From contig JAHEMJ010000014.1 of the NCBI GenBank assembly GCA_024643725.1, positions 248,001 through 312,000 on the forward strand: DNA of 64,000 nucleotides. Direction: 5' to 3'. Numbering within the stretch: the first letter of the stretch is position 1; each line of letters begins with the position of its first letter. Of this stretch, positions 35,516 to 45,363 are shown in pieces. The translations under genes were made by a program, and so were the position numbers. This DNA comes from Crocinitomicaceae bacterium. GTDB taxonomy: Bacteria > Bacteroidota > Bacteroidia > Flavobacteriales_D > Crocinitomicaceae. The notes beneath the pieces are model-generated. The model made no database searches and was not told the origin of the DNA. It worked only from the letters and a program-made list of their open reading frames with translations.

Positions 35516-35830
35516 ATGATGAAGACACTTTTTACAAAACCATTTCTCGTTTTTGGCTTGACCTTTTTACTCATTGCCATTCCCTTGTTTTTTTTCAACG
35601 TGAGCATTTTTGACGGAGAACTAATTGTTCAAGAGGGAGGAAAAGAGCTTGCCTTGCCCATAAAATTAAGTTTGTCTTATTTTATTGGTATTGGGATAGA
35701 TCCAGCTGATATGCAAGACATTGAAGGATTTCGCCTTGTCAAAAGTGGATATTTTTTAGCGAGTTGTCTCCTGATTGGATTTCCATCCCTCATGGCTTAT
35801 CGCTCATATTTGGCAAAAAAAGGACTTTAA
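35516..35830 (+). CDS. Small two-helix membrane protein, unknown function
   Basis: 104 residues with hydrophobic segments at about 10-29 (FLVFGLTFLLIAIPLFFFNV) and 79-95. The hydrophilic segment between them has FDGELIVQEGGKELALPIKLS and a GIDPADMQDIEGFRL stretch. No family is recognised. It is divergent from the GT4 gene and convergent with an SDR gene. ATG 35516 is followed immediately by another in-frame ATG at 35519; the -7 element spacing favours 35516. Confidence 0.7.
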   Translation: MMKTLFTKPFLVFGLTFLLIAIPLFFFNVSIFDGELIVQEGGKELALPIKLSLSYFIGIGIDPADMQDIEGFRLVKSGYFLASCLLIGFPSLMAYRSYLAKKGL

Positions 35831-35874
35831 ATTTTCCGGTTTGATACCTTTATTTATATAGCAAGTAAAATATT

Positions 35875-36654
35875 TTACAAACACTTTGTGCGTCCGCCGT
35901 CGACAGGAAGATTAATTCCGTTGATGTAGGAAGCTTCTTCCGAAGCTAAAAAACAAACCGCAGCAGCAACTTCTTCGGGTTCAGCGATGCGATTCATTGG
36001 TGTTTCTCCACCCATTTCTTCAAAGATATCGGCAACAGTCTGACCAGTTTTCTCAGATTTTACGCCGGCAATTTCTGCTAATCTTGAGGTATTTGTTGCT
36101 CCTGGTAACACATTGTTCACGGTGATTCCGAATTGTCCAAGTTCCCCAGCAAGAGTTTTACTCCAATTTGCGACGGCGCCTCTAATGGTATTTGACACTC
36201 CCAGATTTGGAAGAGGTTGTTTCACGGAAGTAGAGATGATATTGATAATTCGTCCGTACCCATCAGTTATCATTCCTGGATAAACGGCTTGCATCAGGAT
36301 GTGATTACAAATCAAATGTTGATTGAAAGTTTGAATAAATTCTTCTGGAGCGGCATCTTTAATCAGTCCTCCTTTCGGTCCACCTGTATTGTTCACCAAC
36401 ACATGAATGCGATTTCCTTCGTTCACGAATGATTCAATAACCGACTTTAATCCACTTGGATCTGAAAAATCTGCCACCAAAATTTGATGTTGCTGTCCTT
36501 GACTCACATCTAAACGTGTCAGTGCGGCATGTAACTTTTCTTCATTTCGAGCAATCAAAATGAGGTTAAATCCATTTTTTGCCAGTTGATTCGCAACTGC
36601 AAAACCAATTCCTTGAGTGCTCCCGCATACGAGGGCTGTTCTTCTACTGTCCAT
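35875..36654 (-). CDS. Short-chain dehydrogenase/reductase (SDR)
   Basis: A 259-residue classical SDR. Visible are the NAD(P)-binding GSTQGIGFA (about residues 11-19), VNNTGGP (about 87-93, the NNAG equivalent with Thr for Ala) and a C-terminal INGINLPVDGG loop typical of 3-oxoacyl-ACP reductase-like members. In the active-site area the usual YxxxK tyrosine is hard to place: the segment reads LGVSNTIRGAVANWSKTLAGE, so Tyr of YxxxK appears replaced (SNTIRG). It is single on its strand, with AGGAGAG before the ATG as a clear ribosome binding site. Confidence 0.85.
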   Translation of the reverse strand: MDSRRTALVCGSTQGIGFAVANQLAKNGFNLILIARNEEKLHAALTRLDVSQGQQHQILVADFSDPSGLKSVIESFVNEGNRIHVLVNNTGGPKGGLIKDAAPEEFIQTFNQHLICNHILMQAVYPGMITDGYGRIINIISTSVKQPLPNLGVSNTIRGAVANWSKTLAGELGQFGITVNNVLPGATNTSRLAEIAGVKSEKTGQTVADIFEEMGGETPMNRIAEPEEVAAAVCFLASEEASYINGINLPVDGGRTKCL

Positions 36655-36678
36655 CTCTCCTAATCATTTAACTATCAG

Positions 36679-36686
36679 CAAAGATA
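36679..36686 (-). promoter_or_regulatory. -7 element of the SDR gene
   Basis: The minus strand reads TATCTTTG (TAnnTTTG), 24 bases before the ATG at 36654, leaving room for the AGGAGAG ribosome binding site. The -33 element is weak. Confidence 0.5.
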
Positions 36687-36737
36687 CGCTTTGTTTTCAT
36701 TTGTTGAACTTGTAAAAAAAAGTTGATTTCGAGCTTT

Positions 36738-36768
36738 TTTGTTTTTTAAACTTTTTATAATACATTTG
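36738..36768 (+). promoter_or_regulatory. Consensus promoter of the first giant T9SS gene
   Basis: TTTG (36738-36741), a 19-base spacer and TACATTTG (36761-36768) fully match the Bacteroidota consensus. It lies 21 bp before ATG 36790. Confidence 0.75.
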
Positions 36769-36789
36769 ATACCTAAAAACTATACTACT

Positions 36790-39700
36790 ATGAAAAACTT
36801 TACACCTGTAAAGAGGCTATTCCGTTATGGAATATTTCTCCTCTCTTCGTTCGTTTTTAATAGCATTTCAGCCCAAACAACTTTGATAAATCCTACCGGA
36901 AACGGGGGCTTCGAAAACGGAGCTTCTTTTTTGGCAAATGGTTGGACAGTTGTCAATGATGCCAACGCGGCAAGTAATAACTGGTACGTTGGAAACGTGC
37001 CGGGGGCATTTGCTGGAACGAATGCTGGATATATTTCAAATTCAAGCGGTACCACTTGGGCCTATGATCCAGCGATTGCCGCAACGACACACTTTTACCG
37101 AGACGTGACTGTACCGGCAAATGAAAGTGTCATTACTTTAAGTTTCCAGTGGAAAGGAAATGGTGAATCCGGTTGGGATCGACTTTTAATATATGCTGCC
37201 CCAGTTACGACAACGCCATTTTCTGGTTATCCGGCGTCTAGTACGAGCGCGTATCCAGGAGCAACATTATTATATACCCAAGCAAATGCTGCGCAAGCCA
37301 CGTATACCAATGCGACAGTAACACTTCCATCCTCTTTGGCTGGAACTACGTTTCGTTTGATCTTTACTTGGCAAAACGACAACTCATTTGGTACTTCTCC
37401 TGGGATTGCAATTGACAACATTAATTTAACCTCAGCAGTTCCTGCTACGTACACTGCTTCCGCAATTGGAGGGATGTGGTCCTCACCTGCTACATGGGTT
37501 GGCGGAGTTGTTCCAGCGGGAGGAAACCTTATTAACATTCCTGCTGGATCTGTGGTAACCATCGATCAAGCAATTGCATATGCTGATTTAGTCGTTGGGG
37601 GAACACTACAGTGGGGATCTACCTCTTATCCGGTGACAATAGGCGGAAACATCACAATTAATCCGGGAGGAAAATACTTGGCGTATACTTCCGCAGTAGG
37701 GGGGTCTACAGGAACACCAACGACAGTTGGAGGTAACTTCACGAATAATGGATATGCAAATTTTGCTGTTGGAACAACAACAAGTGCGTCTATCACATTC
37801 AATGGAGCCGGGTCAGTTTTAGGCGGGACTGGAACATTTGAGGGTGATGGAACAAGAGGTATTATCAGAACGCTCATTTTTACCAATATTGGTGCGAATT
37901 CGATCACAACTACGCAGCCTTTAACAACGTATAGCTTTGTTCATACAGCGGGGTCATTAAACACGAATGGTAAGTTGAAAATCGATAATGGCGCGTTGAT
38001 TCATGGATTACCAATTAACACAAGAGTGGAAAGCGTGCACATGACCAACATGGGGACGAACTATAATGTGTCTCCGGTTGTTTTTGGTAGCGCAGTTACG
38101 CCTTATTCAAGTGGGCTTGCAGCGACAGTAAATACACGTTATTTTTATGGAAACAATGTGTATTTGTGTACGGCAAATGGAACGTTCAACACCACTCCTC
38201 CAACATCAACGGCCACTACCGTATTTACCTCAAGTGGTCCATCTTTAATTTGGATCGGTACGTTAGGCACCATTGGTACTAATTTACCATACAATCAAGT
38301 ATTGAGTATCGCAACTCCTTATTTTTACGGAGATAACATTTATCAGGCATTAACAACAACGGCTCAAACAGTAATGCCAACACATACATCTGGTGTTGTT
38401 GGAAACTTCTTGTATTTGGGAACAGCTGCAAAAGTATCTGTGAATTATGATGCCGCGACCCAAACGGTACGTAGTCTTTCTATTGTTACCAATGGTTCAG
38501 GATACAATAGTTCAACCGCTCCGACATTAACGTTTAGCAACGGAGTTGGTGGAAATGGATCTGGTGCTGCTGCGGTTCCTGTCATATTATATGTATTAAA
38601 TGGTCCTGCAAATAGTGCTACCCAAAAATCAGGGATTGCAACAATTACTGGTGGCATCAATATTAATAGTGATTCAGGAGCGGGATTATTAAGTTCTGAC
38701 CCTCAAGCTTCAGCAGGAGTAAGTAGTGTTTATGCCACAAACGGCGGATTCAATTATACTGTTGCTCCATTAGTTGGATTTACAGGTCCGACGGCATTGA
38801 ATCTAGTGACTAATGTTGGATCCGGTTACACGGCAGCACCAACAGTAGTTGTTACTGGTGGTACATTGGTTTCGGGCACACCTTTAACAAGCGCGAATTT
38901 TACGGTTACGGTAAACCAAGGAAAAGTAGTTTCGGTTTATTTAGTAGCAAATACGGTTTTATATTCAACCCCACCAACATTGTCATTCTCTACGGGTAAT
39001 GCCACATTAGCATTCCCAGCTGGATGTTGGCCAACAGCTACTGCAAATATTGGAAGCAATCGACAATTATTAAGCTTTACAATGACCAACAGCGGGTATG
39101 GGTACGTTGCTGCTCCAACAGTTGGAGTAGGAACAACTTCGGGAACTGCTGCAGGTGGAACTTTTACGACAGTTGCCACGGGAATAACGGCTCGTTGTGG
39201 ATTATACTTGCTTGTTCTGAATTATTTTGCTCCGGCAACATCGGCCGTTGCAAATCCAGATGATGCAGCGATTCCGACAAACCGTAAATTAGTGCAATTA
39301 CAACTCGCTGGAAATGGAAATGGATTGAATTTAAATTCAGACTTAATATCATTCGGATCTACTCCGATTGTTTTGACAGCAAGTGGTAACACACCAGGAA
39401 ACGTGATGAATCTTGGTGGAAACAACTTTATTTGTACTTGGCAAGCATATGCGGGAATTGCAAGTACCTTTGGAGCGACAAACTGTTACATTAAGAATGG
39501 TGGAATGACCATCTATGGACGTGGTGGTGGAGCAACTGGTAGTACTTATAATTTCCCTTTCAGTGGAACATTCTCTTGTTTTACAGGAGGTGGAACTGCC
39601 ATTACGGCGGGGTCTGATATTACCAAAACAACCGTTACAGAAACAGCAGCGCCAACCAATACTGTATTAGGCGGAGACGCAACGGCGATTGGCGCCCGAG

Positions 39701-42700
39701 CGTTTAGAGTGCAAACAAAATCAACTTTTAATACCACAGGTACATCAGGGTTGAATCCAACGGTGACTTTACGCTATAATTCACAAGATAACTTAACAAC
39801 TACCCAAGATCAAACATTCGTGGCTGAGGGCGCATCTTTAGCCGGACAATGGAACATTAAAAGTGCTGCTATTGGAGCGGGTGGAGCTTTAGCAGTTACT
39901 GGATTACTTACAACACCAACTGCGGCTCCCGGACCTGTTGCCTTTACAGGAGATGTGTTCTATGCATGGGCAGGTTTAGCACCAACAATTACCAACGTAG
40001 CGCCACTGATTGTGTGTGCAAGTTCGGGAACCTTTACGATAACAGGTACAAATTTATTGGGAGTGACAGCGGTGAGCATTGGTGGAACACCAGTGTCTGC
40101 ATTTAATGTCATTTCAGCGACACAAATAGACGCTTTTGCAGGACCAGGAACAACTGGATTTGTGTCCGTTGTGAAAAATGGGGTGAGCTACTCAGGAACT
40201 CAAACGGTTGTAGTGAATCCTTCCCCTGCTGCGCCTAGCGTGACACCAGCATCTGCTACAGTTGCATTTGGTTCAACAGCTTCTTTTACAGCTTCTTCAG
40301 CGAGTGCAGGAACATATAATTGGTATTTATTTCCGAATGGTGGAACAGCATTAGGAACTGGAAGTTCATTTACAACTCCACCTGCTTGTTCTAATACAAC
40401 ATACTACGTAGGAGAAAGTAACGGCTCTTGTGAGGGTGTGAGAACGGCGATTAACGTGAATACCATTCCAATGGTAGCGACTTCCTCAGTAGCAAGTTTC
40501 TGTGGTACGGGTGGAACAACGACCTTAAGTGTTTCACCGGTTGATCCTAATGTCACTTATACTTGGTCTTCTAATACTGCATCAGCAATTATTCCAACAA
40601 CTGTAGGACCATCCGTTTCAGCAACCTTAAGTGAAACTTCTGAAATTTATTTAACAAGTACGGTCAATGGTTGTATTGCAACAAATGCCTTCTCTGTAGG
40701 GGTATATCCATTGCCAACGGCTACGGTTACCACATCTGCATCTGGTGTTTGTCCGGGTACTTCTGCAACCATTAACTCAGGACTGAGCTCAAGTAATTTT
40801 GCAGTGAGTTCAATTCCATATGTTCCTTATACCGTTCCTGCAAATGCAACGGTTATTTGTAGTAATGGAGTGCCAAATGTGCCATTATCTGGCGGAAATT
40901 TAGATGATGGAGGTTGGGGAAATATTCCAATCGGATTTACATTTAACTTCTTCGGAAATAACTTTACAACGCTTGCGGCTGGAACAAATGGATTGTTGAT
41001 GTTTGGTGCTGTTCCTGGTTACGGAACTGCAGCTGGACAATTAGGACAGTTTTCATTTAATGGTGGACCTGTTGCAGGATCCTACCAATATTTCCCGAAT
41101 CCTTCAAATCCAGGAAATGTCATTTCCTTGATGGCAGGAGATCAATATTTCGGAAGTGGAACAGCGGGAGCAGCTGGTTCAGCAACGAGTGATTTGATTT
41201 ATTGGACAAGTGGCTACGCGCCGAACCGTGTGTTCAATATCTTGTACCAAGATGTCAATCGTTGTTGTGGAGCAGCGAATCCAACTTTTAGCGCCTATGC
41301 TCGATTATTTGAAACGATTGGTACGGTTGAAATTCATATCTTGAATAACAATCAAAACACGTATTCAAATGTGGTTGGTTTGCAAGATGTTACAAAAACA
41401 ATTGGAGCAGTTGCTCCTGGACGTCCAACACAAGATCAACTGACTGGTACAGCCACTCCTTGGGGAGTAATTACCCCTGAAGCATGGAGATTTGTTCCGC
41501 CTTCAAATTATACGACTGTTTGGACAGCAACGAACTCTTCTGGAACCACGACCATGGCAACAGGAACGAATATCTTTAGTCAGTCGGTTTCTCCATTAGA
41601 GACAACCACATATAATATCTCTTACACGAATCAAACTACCGGATGTACCAATGCGCCAGGATCGGCAAATGTTCAAATGGTCATCTTTAGTAACATCGCT
41701 CCAACAGGTGTCAATACAATTGCCCCTCCGGGAGTATGTAACGGAAGCAACTTCTCATTAACCACGGATTATACAGGATCATTAAATGGCCTTTCGCTAC
41801 AATGGCAAATGTCTGTGGATGGAGGTACTACCTATACGGATATTGTAGGAGCAACTTCTACCTCTTACAATACCTTAATGTCTGCAACAGCTATTTATCG
41901 TTTGAAAATGGTTGCTTGTAACGGTACTCCGTCTTATTCAACAGCTGCAACGGTTACCAATTACGCCCTTCCAACCATCAGTGTCACACCAACATCAGCT
42001 CCTTTCTGTCAACCGGGAGGATCAGCAGTGACCATGACAGCTTCTGGAACTTCGACTTCGTATGCATGGGCTCCAGCAGCAGGATTATCTGCAACAAGTG
42101 GAGTGAGTGTGTCAGCGAGTCCAAGTGCAACGACTACTTATACGGTAACAGGAACAGATGTCAACGGATGTTCATCTTCAACTACAGCGGTGATTAACCT
42201 GGCATCTTCGGTAACAATAAATAGTGTTGCCGCGACTCCTGCAGCAGTTTGTTTTAATCAAAATGCGACCTTATCTGCTTTGGCAACGGCTGCACCTGGT
42301 TCATATTGTCAGCCAGTTACATCGTGTACCTTCCCAGATATGATTACAAATGTCACATTTGGAGCAATTAACAACACCACGCTTTGTGATGGTGGTGCGA
42401 CAGGGGGATTCACTTTATTCTCTACGTTTAACCCAACAATTGCAGCTGGGTCCACACTTCCACTTTCTGTTTCAACAGGCGGGGACATAGAAGGTGCAGC
42501 TGTTTGGATTGACTTCAATAAAAACGGAACCTACGAAGCAAGTGAATTGGTATTGAATGGCTTCGCTGGAACAAATCCAGCTACCTATACAGGTACGATT
42601 TTGATTCCTCTCAGTGCAACCAACGGAACAACGAGAATGCGTGTAAGATGTGCGTATAACGCGAATCCATCTTCAACGGCAATAGGTCCTTGTACGAACA

Positions 42701-45183
42701 TTACTTTTGGTGAAACAGAAGACTATGTCATTACCATTACAGGTGGTGTGGACCCATTAACTTACACATGGACTCCAAACACGAACTTAAACACGACATT
42801 AGGAACTTCCGTGATAGTCAGTAATGCGATTGCAACAACTACGTATAGTGTAACAGCAACAAGTTCCCAGGGATGTGCAGCAACAGGAACGGCAACATTA
42901 GTGGTAAATCCATTGCCTCTAGTGAATGCCGGAAATGACATCCTGATGTGTACCAACAACGGATCTCAAAGCTTCACGCCGACAGGAACAGGTGCGGGAG
43001 TTGGAGGAACGTATACATGGAATAATGGTGCAATTAATGCTCAACCTTATTCTGTTACGCAAACGACAACGTTCGTTGTAACAGGTGTTGATGCCAATTC
43101 ATGCGTCAATTATGATACCATGCAAGTGGTGTTCTCTCCAGTTCCACCAGCGAATGCAGGAGTAGATCAACAAATTTGTATTGGTCAAACGGCAAGTTTA
43201 CTGGCTACAGGACTTGCTCCATTTACGTGGAGTGCTACAGCGTATCCGGGAAGTGGAATTTCAGCACCAGTGGTAAATCCAACTTTGGTGGTGACTCCTA
43301 CCACTCCAGGTGTATATACGTATACGGTAGGTGTTGTGAATGGTGTTGGATGTACGAACCAAGATCAAGTTCAATTAACCGTTTGGGCTTTACCTACCAT
43401 TAACGCAGGTGTAGATCAAACAATCTGTAATGCATCTCCAGCAATTTTAGCTGGATCAGGTGGATTAACATATACTTGGACAAACAACGTGACGAATGCA
43501 ACACCGTTCTTCCCAACTTCTACTGCAACGTATACCGTGGATGGAGTAGATATCCATGGGTGTCATAATGTTGACCAAGTTGTGGTGAACGTATTGCCTC
43601 AACCGATGGTGAATGCTGGAATTGATCAAACAGTTTGTGCGACAACACCAGTCATTTTATCCGCTCAAACTACCGCGACAACACCAACACCTGTGGTTGG
43701 ATATCAATGGAACAATAGTGTGATTAACGGAGCGCAATTTACACCGAATGCAACCGCTACCTATACAGTGACTGCAACGGGTGCAAATGGATGTACAAAC
43801 CAAGATCAAGTTGTGGTAACAGTATTGGCATTACCAAATGTCAATGCTGGAAATGACATCTCTGTTTGTGCTGGATTAAGCGCAACCTTGAATGCGACTG
43901 GTGCAGTTTCATATTCTTGGAACAATGGTGTCACACAAGCGATTCCATTCTATCCAAATGCGACAGCAACCTACACAGTGACTGGTACAGGTGCAAATGG
44001 ATGTACGAACCAAGATCAAGTGGTTGTCAATGTTGGAACTGGACCAACTGTTAGCGTGTCAGGAAACCAAATTGTCTGTGCGAACGCGCCAGCGACATTG
44101 AGTGCAGCAGCGGTGAATAGCATGGGTGGATATTGGACCACCACGAATGGAACAGGAACAATTTCACCGAATATTTCGAATGGGACGGTCACATATTTAC
44201 CTTCTGCGAATGATCCGGTAGTTGTAAACTTGACATATGTTGCATCAAATGCTTGTGGAAATGCATCACAGTCTACGACTGTAACTGTATTGCCTATTCC
44301 AACAGTCAATGCAGGATTGGACGTGTCCGTATGTTCCGGTTCGCCAGTAACCTTAACTGCAACAGGAAATGGATTCTTGACATGGAATAACAACGTAACG
44401 AACAACGTAGCGTTTGTACCATCAAGTTCAGCGACGTATACTGTCACGGCAGTAGGAGCAAACAACTGTACAAACACGGATCAAATGGTATTGACAGTAT
44501 TGGCATTACCAGATGTAAATGCAGGAGCTGATCAAACAATTTGTTCAGGATCAACAGCTACATTGAATGGATCAGGCGCAAACAGTTACTTATGGAACAA
44601 CGGTGTTGTCAATAACGTAGCTTTTGCACCAACAACAACACAAACGTATACGGTAACAGGAACAGCCTTGAACGGATGTCAAGCAACAGACCAAGTATTG
44701 GTAACTGTTAACGCAACACCAGTTGCATTGGTATCGGTTGTGAATGATGTAACAGTTGCAGCTTCTCCAGCAGGAATGAACTACCAATGGATTAACTGTG
44801 CGTCAGGTACGGATATCCCAACAGCAACGGCAGCACAATTTACGGCAACAGCGAATGGATCATACGCAGTAATCGTAACAAGCTTACAAGGTTGTGAGGA
44901 TGTATCAGATTGTATCACGATTGATGCAGTAGGATTAGAGCAATTGAACATCACAGACATGAATGTATTCCCGAATCCAACGAACGGAGAGGTGAATCTT
45001 TCATTACCTGAGAATGTATCAGTGAACGTATCCATCTTCGATGCACAAGGAAAATTAGTGGCAGAGCAAATGAATGTAAGTAATAACGGTAAGTTGAACA
45101 TCTCGAACGTAACTCCAGGAGTTTACATGGTGAGATTGACAGCAGAAAACGCGACACAAACATTCAGAGTAGTTAAAAACTAA
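36790..45183 (+). CDS. Giant T9SS-secreted multidomain surface protein (about 2797 residues)
   Basis: Start at ATG 36790 (MKNFTPVKRLF), giving a signal peptide ending near SISAQ; an earlier in-frame ATG precedes the promoter. In order: an N-terminal jelly-roll-like region; a beta-strand repeat region with N-GSGY--APTV motifs (about residues 380-800); an IPT/TIG-like domain (about 1080-1140); Ig-like domains; a fold starting PYTVPANATVICSNGVP (about 1345-1560); a GEVED domain (about 1900-1990, WIDFNKNGTYE...FGETEDYVI); about eight Ig-like units with NAG-DQT-C and TYTVT---NGC (about 2045-2650); and a T9SS type A sorting domain (last 80 residues). Probably an adhesin or matrix protein; function unproved. 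Its 3' end is shared with the next gene. Confidence 0.88.
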   Translation: MKNFTPVKRLFRYGIFLLSSFVFNSISAQTTLINPTGNGGFENGASFLANGWTVVNDANAASNNWYVGNVPGAFAGTNAGYISNSSGTTWAYDPAIAATTHFYRDVTVPANESVITLSFQWKGNGESGWDRLLIYAAPVTTTPFSGYPASSTSAYPGATLLYTQANAAQATYTNATVTLPSSLAGTTFRLIFTWQNDNSFGTSPGIAIDNINLTSAVPATYTASAIGGMWSSPATWVGGVVPAGGNLINIPAGSVVTIDQAIAYADLVVGGTLQWGSTSYPVTIGGNITINPGGKYLAYTSAVGGSTGTPTTVGGNFTNNGYANFAVGTTTSASITFNGAGSVLGGTGTFEGDGTRGIIRTLIFTNIGANSITTTQPLTTYSFVHTAGSLNTNGKLKIDNGALIHGLPINTRVESVHMTNMGTNYNVSPVVFGSAVTPYSSGLAATVNTRYFYGNNVYLCTANGTFNTTPPTSTATTVFTSSGPSLIWIGTLGTIGTNLPYNQVLSIATPYFYGDNIYQALTTTAQTVMPTHTSGVVGNFLYLGTAAKVSVNYDAATQTVRSLSIVTNGSGYNSSTAPTLTFSNGVGGNGSGAAAVPVILYVLNGPANSATQKSGIATITGGININSDSGAGLLSSDPQASAGVSSVYATNGGFNYTVAPLVGFTGPTALNLVTNVGSGYTAAPTVVVTGGTLVSGTPLTSANFTVTVNQGKVVSVYLVANTVLYSTPPTLSFSTGNATLAFPAGCWPTATANIGSNRQLLSFTMTNSGYGYVAAPTVGVGTTSGTAAGGTFTTVATGITARCGLYLLVLNYFAPATSAVANPDDAAIPTNRKLVQLQLAGNGNGLNLNSDLISFGSTPIVLTASGNTPGNVMNLGGNNFICTWQAYAGIASTFGATNCYIKNGGMTIYGRGGGATGSTYNFPFSGTFSCFTGGGTAITAGSDITKTTVTETAAPTNTVLGGDATAIGARAFRVQTKSTFNTTGTSGLNPTVTLRYNSQDNLTTTQDQTFVAEGASLAGQWNIKSAAIGAGGALAVTGLLTTPTAAPGPVAFTGDVFYAWAGLAPTITNVAPLIVCASSGTFTITGTNLLGVTAVSIGGTPVSAFNVISATQIDAFAGPGTTGFVSVVKNGVSYSGTQTVVVNPSPAAPSVTPASATVAFGSTASFTASSASAGTYNWYLFPNGGTALGTGSSFTTPPACSNTTYYVGESNGSCEGVRTAINVNTIPMVATSSVASFCGTGGTTTLSVSPVDPNVTYTWSSNTASAIIPTTVGPSVSATLSETSEIYLTSTVNGCIATNAFSVGVYPLPTATVTTSASGVCPGTSATINSGLSSSNFAVSSIPYVPYTVPANATVICSNGVPNVPLSGGNLDDGGWGNIPIGFTFNFFGNNFTTLAAGTNGLLMFGAVPGYGTAAGQLGQFSFNGGPVAGSYQYFPNPSNPGNVISLMAGDQYFGSGTAGAAGSATSDLIYWTSGYAPNRVFNILYQDVNRCCGAANPTFSAYARLFETIGTVEIHILNNNQNTYSNVVGLQDVTKTIGAVAPGRPTQDQLTGTATPWGVITPEAWRFVPPSNYTTVWTATNSSGTTTMATGTNIFSQSVSPLETTTYNISYTNQTTGCTNAPGSANVQMVIFSNIAPTGVNTIAPPGVCNGSNFSLTTDYTGSLNGLSLQWQMSVDGGTTYTDIVGATSTSYNTLMSATAIYRLKMVACNGTPSYSTAATVTNYALPTISVTPTSAPFCQPGGSAVTMTASGTSTSYAWAPAAGLSATSGVSVSASPSATTTYTVTGTDVNGCSSSTTAVINLASSVTINSVAATPAAVCFNQNATLSALATAAPGSYCQPVTSCTFPDMITNVTFGAINNTTLCDGGATGGFTLFSTFNPTIAAGSTLPLSVSTGGDIEGAAVWIDFNKNGTYEASELVLNGFAGTNPATYTGTILIPLSATNGTTRMRVRCAYNANPSSTAIGPCTNITFGETEDYVITITGGVDPLTYTWTPNTNLNTTLGTSVIVSNAIATTTYSVTATSSQGCAATGTATLVVNPLPLVNAGNDILMCTNNGSQSFTPTGTGAGVGGTYTWNNGAINAQPYSVTQTTTFVVTGVDANSCVNYDTMQVVFSPVPPANAGVDQQICIGQTASLLATGLAPFTWSATAYPGSGISAPVVNPTLVVTPTTPGVYTYTVGVVNGVGCTNQDQVQLTVWALPTINAGVDQTICNASPAILAGSGGLTYTWTNNVTNATPFFPTSTATYTVDGVDIHGCHNVDQVVVNVLPQPMVNAGIDQTVCATTPVILSAQTTATTPTPVVGYQWNNSVINGAQFTPNATATYTVTATGANGCTNQDQVVVTVLALPNVNAGNDISVCAGLSATLNATGAVSYSWNNGVTQAIPFYPNATATYTVTGTGANGCTNQDQVVVNVGTGPTVSVSGNQIVCANAPATLSAAAVNSMGGYWTTTNGTGTISPNISNGTVTYLPSANDPVVVNLTYVASNACGNASQSTTVTVLPIPTVNAGLDVSVCSGSPVTLTATGNGFLTWNNNVTNNVAFVPSSSATYTVTAVGANNCTNTDQMVLTVLALPDVNAGADQTICSGSTATLNGSGANSYLWNNGVVNNVAFAPTTTQTYTVTGTALNGCQATDQVLVTVNATPVALVSVVNDVTVAASPAGMNYQWINCASGTDIPTATAAQFTATANGSYAVIVTSLQGCEDVSDCITIDAVGLEQLNITDMNVFPNPTNGEVNLSLPENVSVNVSIFDAQGKLVAEQMNVSNNGKLNISNVTPGVYMVRLTAENATQTFRVVKN
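42928..44343 (+). repeat. Diverged part of a 2.3-kb collinear paralogous block (copy A)
   Basis: Aligns without net gaps to 52576-53991 at a constant offset of 9648 bp. Both encode the Ig-like repeat region. Many synonymous and some amino-acid differences are spread along it, in contrast with the identical 3' end that follows. Confidence 0.85.
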
Positions 45184-45234
45184 TCAGAATCCTTTCAATA
45201 TTCAAAAGCCACCTTCGGGTGGCTTTTTTTGTTT
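44344..45234 (+). repeat. 891-bp near-identical direct repeat (copy A), covers C-terminus and terminator
   Basis: Matches 53992-54882 base for base with a single silent difference seen (T at 44388, C at 54036). It covers the last two Ig-like units, a linker, the T9SS sorting domain, the stop codon, the terminator and four bases beyond. Confidence 0.93.
45205..45230 (+). terminator. Terminator of the first giant gene
   Basis: A 9-bp stem (45205-45213 with 45218-45226) with loop TTCG and a run of seven Ts, 21 bp after the stop codon. It is duplicated identically at 54853. Confidence 0.93.
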
Positions 45235-45327
45235 TCATCACTTGAATATTTTTCTTATTTGGATACCTAGAATTCGGCTCCAAAGATAAAATAGCAGTGG
45301 AAAAATCGACTATTCGATTTAATTCAT

Positions 45328-45335
45328 TAACTTTG
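45328..45335 (+). promoter_or_regulatory. -7 element of the second giant gene
   Basis: TAACTTTG (TAnnTTTG), 28 bp before ATG 45364. No good -33 element at the usual distance. It shows that the second giant gene has its own promoter after the terminator of the first. Confidence 0.5.
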
Positions 45336-45363
45336 ACTCCAAATTATTAAAAATATTCTGATT

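Noticed and set aside
44590..45163. Open frames on the minus strand inside the giant genes (also repeated at 54238-54811)
   Set aside because: They are antisense to a strongly coding plus-strand frame and are duplicated only because the 891-bp segment is duplicated; the Cys/Tyr/Ser-rich translations look like reverse-strand artefacts.
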